Positions 8,533-16,955 are shown, counted from the first letter of the stretch. The stretch is DNA of 64,000 nt from Nanoarchaeota archaeon (GCA_018897155.1 JAHILE010000045.1:1-64000); one strand, 5' to 3'. The notes: generated from the sequence alone by a model not told the origin. A program made the numbers and translations.

Positions 8533-9783
8533 TTAAGAGTCTTGTAAAAGCCATTTCCATAGTGGTATGAATTTAATCTTTCCTTTCATATTAAACCATT
8601 CAGAATCTTCTTCAGCATCATAGTCTTCAGTAAGGATTAAGAGTTTATGGCATTTTAGTTCTTCTCCGGCTTTAAGCAATGCACGTATTTCCCGCTTTTT
8701 GGTTTCAGGATTGCTGATATCGTAGCATACTTGAATAAGTTGGGTTACTGCCAATTCTTTTTTAACTACAAAATCGACTTCTTCCTGCTGTGCGTTTTTC
8801 CAGTAATATGCACGTATTTCATGATTCAGTTCCGCTTTTTTTAATTTGCATGCCACAATATTTTCATAAAGTTTTCCGATATTCGGACTGAATTTGAATG
8901 CTTTAGCGTGTATGATACCGTTATCAGTGCAGTAAATTTTCTTATTTGAAGATATTTGTTCCTTTACCTTAAATGAAAAACGAGGTATTGCAAAAACCAA
9001 AAACGCTTCTTCTAAATAGCCTAAGTATTTTTCGACAGTGTATGGGCTTTTGCATTTCGTTATTTTGCTTAAGGAATTATAGGACTGTTCGTTTGCAATA
9101 TTTGAAATTAAATACAGCGCAAGGTTTTCAATTCCTTCTGCAAAACGTATTTTATGCCGTTTTATAATGTCTTTGTAAAGTACGGAATCAAATAATGTCG
9201 AAAGATATTCTTTGAAATCCAGATGCTTCATCAAAGGCTCTGGATAGCCCCCATAGGTTATGTATTTTAGCAGCATTTCTTTTGTTTCGGAAGTTGTCAG
9301 CTCTTTTTTTTCAAAATGTAAAAATTCCTTGAATGAAAAAGGGAATATGTGAATGAGGCTGTGCCTTCCGGTAAGGTGCGTTGCCAGTTCCGCACTCAAA
9401 AGTTTCGCGTTGCTTCCGGTGATTATTAAATTATATCCTTGCCTCGCAAGCCGGTTTGCAAATAGTTCCCATTTCGGCAAATTCTGGATTTCGTCAAACA
9501 GTATGTATTTCGGGTTGTAGTATATTGAATTTAAAGCTGAAACAATTTCGTCATAGTTTTGTGTTTCTGAAAGCTTTTCATCATCAAAATTTACGTATCC
9601 AAAATTGCCTTGTTTATTCAGAAAATGAAGCGCGAAAAAAGACTTTCCAGCCCTTCTTGGGCCAATAATCACTTTTATCAGAGGGCTATTTAGTTTATTC
9701 GAATCATAGTCTCTCTCAGCATATGGCTCTTTTAGCTTATTTTCAAGCTCTCTTTTTTGGAGCAGTAAAATGTCTCGAATCAT
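8533..9783 (-). CDS. AAA-family ATPase with C-terminal DUF4143
   Basis: The protein begins with a P-loop (IGPRRAGKS) and Walker B (YILFDEIQN), followed by the arginine-containing GSNAKLL segment of the AAA_14 group. The C-terminal third is the DUF4143 domain with a nuclease-like EEVDFVV strand. Such ATPases are common accessory genes in archaea; their substrate is unknown. I use ATG 9783, placed six bases after GGTG, rather than a GTG nine bases upstream. It is a single gene between a housekeeping kinase and the accessory region. Confidence 0.85.
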   Translation of the reverse strand: MIRDILLLQKRELENKLKEPYAERDYDSNKLNSPLIKVIIGPRRAGKSFFALHFLNKQGNFGYVNFDDEKLSETQNYDEIVSALNSIYYNPKYILFDEIQNLPKWELFANRLARQGYNLIITGSNAKLLSAELATHLTGRHSLIHIFPFSFKEFLHFEKKELTTSETKEMLLKYITYGGYPEPLMKHLDFKEYLSTLFDSVLYKDIIKRHKIRFAEGIENLALYLISNIANEQSYNSLSKITKCKSPYTVEKYLGYLEEAFLVFAIPRFSFKVKEQISSNKKIYCTDNGIIHAKAFKFSPNIGKLYENIVACKLKKAELNHEIRAYYWKNAQQEEVDFVVKKELAVTQLIQVCYDISNPETKKREIRALLKAGEELKCHKLLILTEDYDAEEDSEWFNMKGKIKFIPLWKWLLQDS

Positions 9784-9792
9784 AAAAAACAC

Positions 9793-10333
9793 CTGATTTA
9801 TACGGATTCATGAATTTGTCAAATATATGCAATTTTGACATATTTGCTCGATTTTGAGCATTTTCATGTATTTTAAACATTATAATACGAGAAAGTTTAT
9901 ATATTTTTGTATTATGATGTTTTTCGTGTGTTTTGGTGTTCTAATGATTTTATTGTGTGTTTTAGTCAAAGCTTAGGGCTCGAGACGTAATAACTTGATA
10001 AATTTACATATGTTTTTGTGTGCGTTGTGGCTCAAACAATATCATTTTACTTTGTCTTGCGCCCTTACGATATAATGGTAAACTTTTGGACGAAAGCTTA
10101 CGATACAACCGTAAGCTATTTGGGGAATATTTGAAAACAAGGAAAAAACCGCGCGCGGAAAAATAATGTATTTGCTACTCTGGAAGTGGCTATTGGCGCG
10201 CGAGTTTGGGAAAAAAGGCGTGTGATGGCGAATTCGGCGAATGGAGTAGAAAAAGGCGCGCGAAAATTATTGTCCCATTTTTGAACCATATGGATCATTA
10301 GTGAGACAATGGTTGCGTTGAGGTAATGAGTAT
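9793..10333. other. 540-bp gap without a convincing gene
   Basis: The stretch is AT-rich in its left half. The right half is studded with GCGCGC tracts separated by A runs (for example around 10148, 10197 and 10257). A 73-codon frame on the minus strand (10116-10337) lacks a recognisable domain and crosses the hairpin at 10095-10117. I see no tRNA, no CRISPR repeats and no clear promoter beyond the upstream region of the ATPase gene. Confidence 0.5.
10095..10117. repeat. Perfect 8-bp hairpin
   Basis: AGCTTACG (10095-10102) and CGTAAGCT (10110-10117) form a perfect inverted repeat around a 7-base loop. A related half, CTTACGATATAATGG, lies about 30 bases upstream, so the motif CTTACGAT occurs twice. 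It could be a binding site or the end of a transcript from the broken nuclease gene. Confidence 0.4.
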
Positions 10334-11167
10334 TCAAAAATCTCTTGGAACTGCGAAAAAAGAGGATTGTTTGCGATATCTTCGGGGTGTAGGATTTCTG
10401 TAATTCGTTCTTATCGTATGGACTAATTGTGGTCTTGTGTGTGAATCAATATTTTCCCGCGATTCTTTAGTCCATCTATATCCACAATATTTACATTCGT
10501 TTGTATTTTTATAAATTTTAATTCTCTCGATTCTATGTCTTCCTTCAGTATAGGTGCTATTTTTGTAAGTGCCATCTGAATAGAAGTATCGAGTTTCGAT
10601 TCGATAGTTCCAAGGTATTCTTTCCATTCGTTCAAAATCTCTACCGATATGTTTTTTAACAAAAACTCTTTTACATACGGAGCATCTTGTAAAAACGAAT
10701 ATGAATATCATGATAATATCAATTATCAAGAGTGTAGAAAAGATGTCCGGATATTCTGGGATTAATACATATGACGTAATTCCAATTAAAATTGATAAAA
10801 CTAATGGATCTTGATAGAATGGTAATGGTTCGATTTCACTACCAAATTTTAAACCCTTTTTAATAACACTTGATACGTAATTTAGTTCTTTTGGATAAAT
10901 CCAAATGCATTTTATATTGTTTAAGCCATAAACCGATTTCTTTTCCTCATATCTTTTTCTTTATTCCATTCTTTCATTATCATTGCTTTTATCCCATCCA
11001 CCAGCATATTCGATATACGTATTATACTTTGGAAGAAAAAAATCAGCTCGTCTAAATCTCTTTGAATCTTCGTTCAAAAAAGTTATTTCTTTTTCTTGTT
11101 CATAGGTTATTCCTAAATTATCTAAAGCAGCACGAACTGCGCGTTCTCCATCAGATTCAATGTTCAT
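10334..11167 (-). pseudogene. Nuclease/membrane/zinc-ribbon gene interrupted by one in-frame TAA
   Basis: Reading one frame from 11167 to 10334 gives about 277 codons with a single internal stop, TAA at 10961-10963. Before it lies a restriction-endonuclease-like N-terminus (GERAVRAALDNLG, FRRADFFLP, YIEYAGGWDK). After it the same domain continues (KRYEEKK, NNIKCIWIYPKEL). Two hydrophobic helices follow, then a metal-binding region with CSVC and CKYC. Because the domain runs through the stop without a frame change, this is a nonsense mutation, a base-calling error or readthrough. No ATG lies just after the stop to restart the rest. Confidence 0.72.
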
Positions 11168-11215
11168 ATAGGTCCTCTTGAATATGTTTTAATTTTCTAA
11201 GGTGTTAATCAATTA

Positions 11216-11245
11216 GTATCCCTCGGCGTTAAGCTTGTTTCGCGC
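11216..11245. repeat. Duplicated aspS 3'-end fragment (distal copy)
   Basis: These 30 bases match 12078-12107 at 27 positions. On the minus strand they encode R-E-T-S-L-T-P-R-D-T, mirroring the AspRS C-terminus R-E-A-S-L-T-P-R-D-T, but no gene uses them here. Together with the aspS copy they flank the two-gene module at 11247-12024 as direct repeats. Confidence 0.6.
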
Positions 11246-11246
11246 G

Positions 11247-11420
11247 TCATTTCCCCTTCATCTGCGAATCAATAAGCTCCTTTTGCTGCGCGCTCCAGAC
11301 GTTGTCCGGAGTTTTTTTGATGTAGTCGACCCACAAATCTATGAATTTCAGGCGCTCCTTGAAGTTCTGCTCTTTCTTTTTGCGAAGCTCTTGCGCGCTG
11401 ATTTTGAGTTTAGTCGGCAT
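11247..11420 (-). CDS. Small charged partner of the nucleotidyltransferase
   Basis: A 57-residue protein, rich in Lys, Glu and Gln, begins LKISAQELRKKKEQNFKER and continues FIDLWVDYIKKTPDNVWS. Its ATG (11420) lies upstream of the nucleotidyltransferase stop (11410-11412), so the two genes overlap and are translationally coupled. Small proteins with a K-T-P-x-x-V-W-S-x-Q-Q motif beside predicted nucleotidyltransferases recur in archaea in my recollection. The arrangement resembles a toxin-antitoxin pair, but this is inference. Confidence 0.72.
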   Translation of the reverse strand: MPTKLKISAQELRKKKEQNFKERLKFIDLWVDYIKKTPDNVWSAQQKELIDSQMKGK

Positions 11421-12024
11421 ATAGCGCCTCCAAATGTTTTTTTGCAGTCTTTTCGGCTTTAAGCGACTTTATGAGTGATTTCAATTCTTCATTATTTAAT
11501 TTATCTTTGAAAAGTGAAAACAAAAAATAGGCGTCTTCAATGTCTTTTTCTCCGCTTAAATAAAATTTATATGCAATCTGCATCTCAAGAGGCGACAAAA
11601 AAAGCGTTTTATCGCCTATTTCAACGCGTATTTTTTTGTTTAAAGAATATCGCTCTATTTCATCTTTTACAAATTTGACTTCCATGTTAGGGATGATTTT
11701 ATTGTTCTCTGCAACGCGAATTGATGATCTATCGTTCAGTATTTCAAACGCATCCTTTTCGGTTGTTGAATTTATAATCCAATAGCCATTTTTAATAAGC
11801 GTTGCGTAAAGTTCTGAAAATCTTTCTTTGGATATGGGCTCGATAAGAACATCTATATCCTCTGTTGCGCGGCTTCTTCCGAAAAGTATTGCGACGTAGC
11901 CCGAAACAATAACATAATTTATTTGCAATGAATCAAGGATCTCGATAAAAGAAATTACGAAATTATCCAGTTCGTTTGTTTCTTTATCAAAAATTATATT
12001 ATTTCCGACCATTTTTGGAAGCAT
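11410..12024 (-). CDS. Nucleotidyltransferase-fold protein (MNT/AbiEii-like)
   Basis: The 204-residue protein carries a polymerase-beta-type core: SGYVAILFGRSRATEDIDVLI around residues 40-60, with D-I-D as the metal-binding pair. A later strand EVKFVKDE could give the third acid. A helical C-terminus ends KKHLEALYAD. Proteins of this kind act as toxins or antitoxins that transfer nucleotides to tRNA or partner proteins; here the substrate is unknown. The overlap with the 57-residue gene and the flanking aspS repeats mark the pair as an inserted accessory module. Confidence 0.75.
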   Translation of the reverse strand: MLPKMVGNNIIFDKETNELDNFVISFIEILDSLQINYVIVSGYVAILFGRSRATEDIDVLIEPISKERFSELYATLIKNGYWIINSTTEKDAFEILNDRSSIRVAENNKIIPNMEVKFVKDEIERYSLNKKIRVEIGDKTLFLSPLEMQIAYKFYLSGEKDIEDAYFLFSLFKDKLNNEELKSLIKSLKAEKTAKKHLEALYAD

Positions 12025-12058
12025 AACTCTATTTGTCGTCTTTTCTTTAAAAACGCTT

Positions 12059-13336
12059 TCACGGCGTCAGCCTTTCGGTATCCCTCGGCGTCAAGCTCGC
12101 TTCGCGCACATTCTCAAGATTCAGAATTTTCATTGTCAGTCGCTCGATTCCTATTGCCAGGCCCCCGTGCGGAGGCATGCCGTATTTGAAAAAGCGCAAG
12201 TGGTCAAAGCTCGCAGGGTTGATTCCTTTCTCTTTTATATTCGCGACGCGCTCGTCATACCTGTGCTCACGTATCCCACCGCTTGTGATTTCAAGGCCGT
12301 TGTAAAGCAAATCAAACGACAGCGTGCCTTCTTTTCCCTTGCGCATTATATAGAACGGCTTTTTTGCAAACGGGAATTCTGTGACAAAAACAAAGGATGT
12401 GCCGTGCTCCTTTTGCGCCCACTCAGAGAGCTTTCGCTCGCCTTCCGGAGTAAGGTCAGTTTTTTCGGTTTCGACTTTCATCTTAGCGAGGATTTCATTT
12501 GCTTCTGCAAGCGTCACGCGCGGTATTTTCTTTGGCACATCAAGCGTTATTTTGTACATGTCAAGAATATGCTTGCATCTTTTGTTCAATTCCGTGAAAA
12601 TGAACTGCATCATCTTCTCTTCCATCGCAAGCACATCTTCAAGTTCCTGCGCGACCATCTCCAAGTCAAACGAGGCATACTCGCACAAATGCCTTGGCGT
12701 GTGGTGCGGCTCTGCGCGATACACAAAACCGATGTCATAAACCCTATCTACGCCTGACGCAAGAACGCTTTCTTTTATCAACTGCGGGCTTTGCGCAAGG
12801 AATGCCTCCTTGTTGAAATAAAGAATCGGGAAATATTCTGTTCCGCCTTCTGTTGCCGCGCCTGTCAATCTTGATGAGAAAATCCGCATGAATGACTCTT
12901 TTTGCATAAATTCTTCCATCAAGTGAGTTATTTCGCTTTCAAGCCTGAAGACTGCCATGATTTCCGGTCTGCGCATGTCGATAAATCTCCAGTCCAACCT
13001 TCTGTCGAAATTCGATTCGATTTTCCCGACATCAATCGGAAGAGGGATTTCGGAATTCGCAATAACTTCAAGAGAATCCGGAACCATCTCAAATCCGTTT
13101 GGCGCGCGGTCATTTTTAACAGCGTTTCCAGAAACAGTAATCAATGTCTCTTTGTGTATCTCTTTGAACTGCGTAAAAAGAGGATTGTCAGCCTTTACAG
13201 TAATCTGCACAATGCCTTCGCGGTCGCGCAAAGTGATGAATATGAGTTTGCCCATGTTTCTGATGTCCTGCGCCCAGCCTGTTACGCGCGCGGATTTTCC
13301 TGCCTCAATCTGGTTTGAGTAATGCGTTCTTAACAT
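12059..13336 (-). CDS. aspS: Aspartyl-tRNA synthetase, archaeal type, probably non-discriminating
   Basis: This class II synthetase of 425 residues has an N-terminal OB-fold (VTGWAQDIRNMGKLIFITLRDREG) and the catalytic motifs: RPEIMAVFRLES, the motif 2 region YRAEPHHTPRHLCEY, and motif 3 GGLAIGIERLTM. In archaeal enzymes specificity for tRNA-Asp correlates with Trp26 and Lys85. Here the aligned positions are Gln in GWAQ and an A-P-N-G-F-E loop, closer to enzymes that also charge tRNA-Asn. If so, the cell needs a GatCAB amidotransferase, which is not in this window. The 3' end is duplicated at 11216-11245. Confidence 0.93.
   Translation of the reverse strand: MLRTHYSNQIEAGKSARVTGWAQDIRNMGKLIFITLRDREGIVQITVKADNPLFTQFKEIHKETLITVSGNAVKNDRAPNGFEMVPDSLEVIANSEIPLPIDVGKIESNFDRRLDWRFIDMRRPEIMAVFRLESEITHLMEEFMQKESFMRIFSSRLTGAATEGGTEYFPILYFNKEAFLAQSPQLIKESVLASGVDRVYDIGFVYRAEPHHTPRHLCEYASFDLEMVAQELEDVLAMEEKMMQFIFTELNKRCKHILDMYKITLDVPKKIPRVTLAEANEILAKMKVETEKTDLTPEGERKLSEWAQKEHGTSFVFVTEFPFAKKPFYIMRKGKEGTLSFDLLYNGLEITSGGIREHRYDERVANIKEKGINPASFDHLRFFKYGMPPHGGLAIGIERLTMKILNLENVREASLTPRDTERLTP
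12078..12107. repeat. aspS 3'-end segment matching the distal repeat
   Basis: This is the partner of 11216-11245, inside the last codons of aspS. The three differences are T/C transitions. The positions suggest that the nucleotidyltransferase module entered at the aspS 3' end and rebuilt the gene, leaving the old end 860 bases away. Confidence 0.6.
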
Positions 13337-13431
13337 AAAGTCACGAGTTAAATGGTGCGAGAAGGCTTATATTTATTGTTAATTGGCTTCCCTTTAGCTA
13401 AGCATATAAGCAACAAATACGAATTAATCTT

Positions 13432-13761
13432 ATGGCGGACAGACGAATCATTTATGGCACGATGATACTTATTTTCGTAGTTGTTGCAGGTGTCGGGCTT
13501 TATCTATTCAGTAAGCAATTGAATAATCAGTTCGATCAAATATCCGTTTCTGCTTCTTCTTCATCTTCTTTAGTAAACGGCACGTTTATCGCATGCGGAT
13601 GCGGGTGTTGCATTGGCGTTGAGCCGGAAGAAAAATGCCTGTATCATTCAAAAAAAGACAGTTTGCAGAAAATTATTGAAAAAGACAAGCAAGAGGCCAA
13701 GACTATGGAATGCCCTATGCTGGGATGTAATTATCCCATTAAATATACTTACTGTGATTGA
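13432..13761 (+). CDS. Membrane-anchored Cys-rich extracellular small protein
   Basis: The 109-residue protein has one N-terminal membrane helix (about residues 6-26), a Ser-rich spacer, and an outside domain with eight cysteines including CGCGCC, which could bind metal or form disulfides. A TATA box (CATATAAG, centre about 13405) is 26 nt before the ATG, so it is leaderless. I do not recognise the family. Confidence 0.75.
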   Translation: MADRRIIYGTMILIFVVVAGVGLYLFSKQLNNQFDQISVSASSSSSLVNGTFIACGCGCCIGVEPEEKCLYHSKKDSLQKIIEKDKQEAKTMECPMLGCNYPIKYTYCD

Positions 13762-13764
13762 TTC

Positions 13765-14019
13765 TCAAATATTTATGGCTAGCACCCATACAAGGTACCA
13801 GAAAGTGAGATAGGGTATGAGGCCGTTTGCATTAAGCCATGTTCCGTCCTTTAAGAAGAGTTTTTCCGCACCTTTTCTAATGCCCACTAATGCGGCAATG
13901 CCTGCGGGCAATGCGTAGGTTGCAACGCCCAATATCGATGAAACGCCGCCCATCGCCACTCCTGCGCCTGAGAAAAGTATCATTGATTTCAGTTCTTCAG
14001 TGATTTCGAATTTTTGCAT
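13765..14019 (-). CDS. Small membrane protein
   Basis: The 84-residue protein has two to three hydrophobic segments: one rich in Gly/Ala/Val (about 15-45) and one near the C-terminus (PYLTFWYLVWVLAIN). A TATA box in TTTTTAAATG (14041-14050) centred 26 nt upstream supports the ATG at 14019. It converges with the Cys-rich protein gene, leaving 3 bases between them. Function unknown. Confidence 0.68.
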   Translation of the reverse strand: MQKFEITEELKSMILFSGAGVAMGGVSSILGVATYALPAGIAALVGIRKGAEKLFLKDGTWLNANGLIPYLTFWYLVWVLAINI

Positions 14020-14118
14020 AACCTATATTAGAAACAGGGCTTTTTAAATGTTGATTTTGTTTCAGATATTCTTACTTTGTTATCACGAGAATATATGCCT
14101 TCGTGATTATAATAAAAT

Positions 14119-14481
14119 ATGGTCGATAGTACTAATCCTACAAAAACAGATTCTATTTTTGCCGAAAAAAAGGATTATATGCCGTTTGATGTTCTGAATT
14201 TTTGCCAATACTGCAATATGAGCAAATCAAAAGAAAACAATATGATTGATGCCTCAGGCATGCGCAGCGCAGCCCTTGATAGCGCAAAGAGTTACACGAA
14301 TCCCGCAGCTAAGGATAAAATGATACTGGACCTTGCCGGCGCGAAATCCAGTGTTTGCGAGCTTGAGGCAAAAGACCCGGAGACCTACAAAAAAGTTCTT
14401 GGAGTTTTCGAAAAAACAATCGATGCTGTTAATTATTTCACGGATTTTTGCACAAAAGAGTGCGCAAACCGTTCAACATAA
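14119..14481 (+). CDS. Hypothetical cytoplasmic protein with CxxC
   Basis: A 120-residue mostly helical protein with CQYC near residue 31 and C-T-K-E-C near the C-terminus, so four cysteines could form a metal site. A TATA-like ATATATGC (about 14091) lies 25 nt before the ATG. No known family is evident. It precedes the HerA-like gene in the same direction, but that gene has its own TATA box. Confidence 0.65.
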   Translation: MVDSTNPTKTDSIFAEKKDYMPFDVLNFCQYCNMSKSKENNMIDASGMRSAALDSAKSYTNPAAKDKMILDLAGAKSSVCELEAKDPETYKKVLGVFEKTIDAVNYFTDFCTKECANRST

Positions 14482-14537
14482 GATTGTCTTGCAATCCATG
14501 GATTACATATATATTTCTTTTCCTCTAATTTAGTGTT

Positions 14538-16511
14538 ATGCTCATCGGCGAAGTTTTCGGAAGCACAGGAACAAAGACTTTTAATTTCCGCGCGGAAAAG
14601 GAAGTGCGCAAACTTGATTTTGTAGTTGTTGAAGGCGAGAACAAGACCTGGGTCCTATCGCAGGTTGAAAATATTGAAAGCAGGCCTGACGGCAAGAACA
14701 TAGCATTTGCAAAAGCCATCGGATACAGGGAAGACGGAATCCTGAAAGTGCCTATGACGCCGATAAAGTCGAATGCAAGAGTCTATTCTGCAGACGCGGG
14801 CATAATTCAGGACACGCTTAAGCTTGACAAAAACGGGCTTTATCTCGGTTGCCTTGATGCGAACAAGGAAGTGCCGGTTTATATCGATCCGACAGATCTC
14901 ATCTCGCGGCATGTCGCAGTCCTTGCGGCAACAGGTTCCGGGAAATCATATACGGTTGCAGTTATTCTTGAAGAGCTTCTTGAAAAGAACATACCTATTG
15001 TTATAATAGATCCCCACGGAGAGCACACCTCTTTAGGGGTTGCAAACGATAATGCAGAAGAAATCGAGAAGGCGCAGAAATTCAACATTCTCTCAAAAAA
15101 CTATCTTGTTGTCGAATACAGCCCGGACACAAATGTCAATTCAGGTGCGCAGCAAATATCCTTTTCCGACAAGAATCTTGAAGCATCTGAAATACTTCAT
15201 CTTCTTCCGACAAAGCCGTCGTCCTCGCAGATAGGTGTGCTTTACAGCGCGATAAAGGAACTGAAAGAAATGGGCAAGCCGTACGAGCTAAAGGATATAA
15301 TCAAGGCAGTTGAAGACAACCAGAGCGCATCAAAATGGGCTGTTATAAACATGCTTGAAGTTGTCCGGGGCACAGGGCTTTTCTCGTCAAAGCCGACAAA
15401 TATCCGCGAGCTGGTCAAAGCAGGGCAGGCATCGATAATAAATCTGCGTGGCATAACACAGGAGATACAGACAGTTGTCGCATATAAAATTATCGAGAAG
15501 CTTTTTGAGGAACGTAAAGTTGGCCGAGTTCCGCCGATGTTTTTGGTGGTTGAAGAGGCGCATAATTTCTGCCCTGAAAAAGAAGTTCGGGCATCCTCAA
15601 AAATCATACGCACTGTTGCATCTGAAGGGAGAAAATTCGGCTTCGGCTTGTGCGTTATTTCGCAGAGGCCTGCTCGGGTTGACAAGAACGTGCTTTCACA
15701 GTGCAATACCCAGATTGTCCTTCGCATGACAAATCCGAATGACTTGAAAGCGGTTTCTTATGCAGAGGGGCTTACAAGTGGAATTGAGAAAGAGATAAAA
15801 AATCTAAATCCCGGAACAGCTTTGATTTTGGGCCGCGAATTTCCTATATTTGTGAATATCCGAATCCGAAGAACAAAGCACGGAGGCGTCACAGTCAATA
15901 TCAGCGAGCCTGTAAAAGAGGTTACTGAACTTTTAGCATTCCGGAATTACGAGAAAAAATACATCGAGAAAAAATTCGGGTCCGTTCATACGATATATTA
16001 TCCGTGCTGGCGCATATACGGCGAGAAGACCTACCTTATAGAAGCGGTGCGTGGCAAAGTGATTTTCGAGGATTCTGATGCGACAAAAGAGTGTGACATA
16101 GAGCTTAACGATGATCATGCGCTGATTCTGAGCGAAATGAAATTCAACAGGACTTTGCAGGAGCTTCTTGAGCGGACAAAATTGACTGAAGACGATCTTG
16201 TCAAGGCGCTGAAAGAATTGCGCGATAAAGGCTATGTAAATGAAAAAGAGGAGAATGAGAAATTCGTTTATGAAAAAACAGAAAAAAGCGTTTTTCGCGA
16301 CTTTGCAATAGAGCCTGCAACAATTGAAAAAGACAATAATTCAGAGACGCTGAAATTCGAGTTCACAAAAGAGGATGCTCTGAAGCGCGCGAAGCTTTTG
16401 TTTGGCGCGGTTGATAACATCGAGCCGGTCTATTATACATATTATCTTGACGAAAACCAGAAGTTCTTGATTGACGGCGTGACCGGGATAAAGAAAGAAA
16501 CCGGGAATTAG
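14538..16511 (+). CDS. HerA/DUF87-type hexameric ATPase
   Basis: HerA-family ATPases translocate DNA, typically with the NurA nuclease in end resection. The 657-residue protein has an N-terminal barrel (HAS) domain, Walker A AATGSGKSYT near residue 135, IDPHGEHTSLG, Walker B FLVVEEAHNFCP, and the FGLCVISQRPARVD sensor stretch with conserved Arg. The C-terminal 180 residues add a winged-helix-like region (LSEMKFNRTLQELLERTKLTEDDL), so it may be a paralogue rather than classical HerA. No nurA is adjacent. A TATA box centred near 14511 makes it leaderless. Confidence 0.85.
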   Translation: MLIGEVFGSTGTKTFNFRAEKEVRKLDFVVVEGENKTWVLSQVENIESRPDGKNIAFAKAIGYREDGILKVPMTPIKSNARVYSADAGIIQDTLKLDKNGLYLGCLDANKEVPVYIDPTDLISRHVAVLAATGSGKSYTVAVILEELLEKNIPIVIIDPHGEHTSLGVANDNAEEIEKAQKFNILSKNYLVVEYSPDTNVNSGAQQISFSDKNLEASEILHLLPTKPSSSQIGVLYSAIKELKEMGKPYELKDIIKAVEDNQSASKWAVINMLEVVRGTGLFSSKPTNIRELVKAGQASIINLRGITQEIQTVVAYKIIEKLFEERKVGRVPPMFLVVEEAHNFCPEKEVRASSKIIRTVASEGRKFGFGLCVISQRPARVDKNVLSQCNTQIVLRMTNPNDLKAVSYAEGLTSGIEKEIKNLNPGTALILGREFPIFVNIRIRRTKHGGVTVNISEPVKEVTELLAFRNYEKKYIEKKFGSVHTIYYPCWRIYGEKTYLIEAVRGKVIFEDSDATKECDIELNDDHALILSEMKFNRTLQELLERTKLTEDDLVKALKELRDKGYVNEKEENEKFVYEKTEKSVFRDFAIEPATIEKDNNSETLKFEFTKEDALKRAKLLFGAVDNIEPVYYTYYLDENQKFLIDGVTGIKKETGN

Positions 16512-16520
16512 AAAAACATA

Positions 16521-16701
16521 TGGACACGGCGCGATTTTCATCAGTTCTGGGTAGTTTTGCGCCTCGACGAAGTCGAGGTCGCTGGTTTTTCTCTTTATAC
16601 CCAGATTTGTTTTTCTCTTCTTCAAAAGAGAAAGAAACTGGATTTGAACGCGCGGCCTCTGCGTTGCGAACGCAGCGATCTACCAGCTGATCTACGTGCC
16701 C
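16521..16701 (-). tRNA. tRNA-Ala(CGC) with a 108-nt intron at position 59/60 in the T-loop
   Basis: Exon 1 (16701-16643) gives acceptor GGGCACG, a GATC/GATC D-stem, anticodon stem CTGCG/CGCAG with loop TTCGCAA (anticodon CGC), T-stem GCGCG and T-loop TTCAAA. Exon 2 (16534-16521) supplies T, CGCGC, the acceptor strand CGTGTCC and discriminator A; CCA is not encoded. The acceptor contains G3:U70, the alanine identity pair. Around the intron (16642-16535) is a canonical bulge-helix-bulge: helix TTCA/TGAA with 3-nt AAT bulges, each cut after the second base. A TATA-like element near 16729 predicts a start at about 16703. Confidence 0.88.
16535..16642 (-). other. Structured tRNA intron
   Basis: The 108-nt intron of tRNA-Ala contains two perfect stems: an 8-bp pair between 16598-16605 and 16546-16553 (TCTGGGTA with TACCCAGA on the minus strand), enclosing a hairpin at 16562-16578 (CCTCGAC, loop TTC, GTCGAGG). 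Near its 3' end CAGT/ACTG extends the splice-site helix. CTGATGA near the 3' end resembles a box C, but no matching box D arrangement is clear. Confidence 0.75.
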
Positions 16702-16747
16702 ACGCATAGAATTCTTTCAGAAATTATTTAAAAGGAACGTGTTGCGA

Positions 16748-16933
16748 TTACATTATTCCGAGTTTTTCAAACACGAACCAGATTGTCAGAAGAAGCAATG
16801 CAACTGCAGCCCAGCCGATGTTGGACGAAAACGCGCTGCCGAAAATCCAGATTTTGAGGATTTGATATCCTATGTAAATCGAAATAATATCCCGAAGGAT
16901 GCCGCGGAGCGCCATATAACTTATTGTGCGCAC
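16748..16933 (-). CDS. Small two-helix membrane protein
   Basis: The 61-residue frame has an N-terminal positively charged end, then two hydrophobic segments (about residues 15-32 and 39-56) ending VFEKLGIM. It fills the space between the tRNA and the next gene and has the hydrophobicity pattern of a real membrane protein. There is no family match. Start 16915 is an alternative. Confidence 0.5.
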   Translation of the reverse strand: MRTISYMALRGILRDIISIYIGYQILKIWIFGSAFSSNIGWAAVALLLLTIWFVFEKLGIM

Positions 16934-16955
16934 ACTCTTAATAATTTGATATTTC

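Noticed and set aside
10116-10337. 73-codon minus-strand frame in the gap after the AAA ATPase gene
   Set aside because: No domain, odd composition and it begins inside the hairpin region without promoter or ribosome binding site.
10961-10963. Recoding of the stop codon as an amino acid
   Set aside because: Pyrrolysine uses TAG and selenocysteine TGA; this codon is TAA, and no recoding element is visible.
16535-16545. Box C/D guide RNA inside the tRNA intron
   Set aside because: A CTGATGA is present, but no properly spaced C, D', C' and D boxes follow.
16625-16701. An apparently truncated tRNA (pseudogene) on the minus strand
   Set aside because: The missing 3' exon lies 108 bases downstream with a perfect bulge-helix-bulge, so it is an intron-containing gene.
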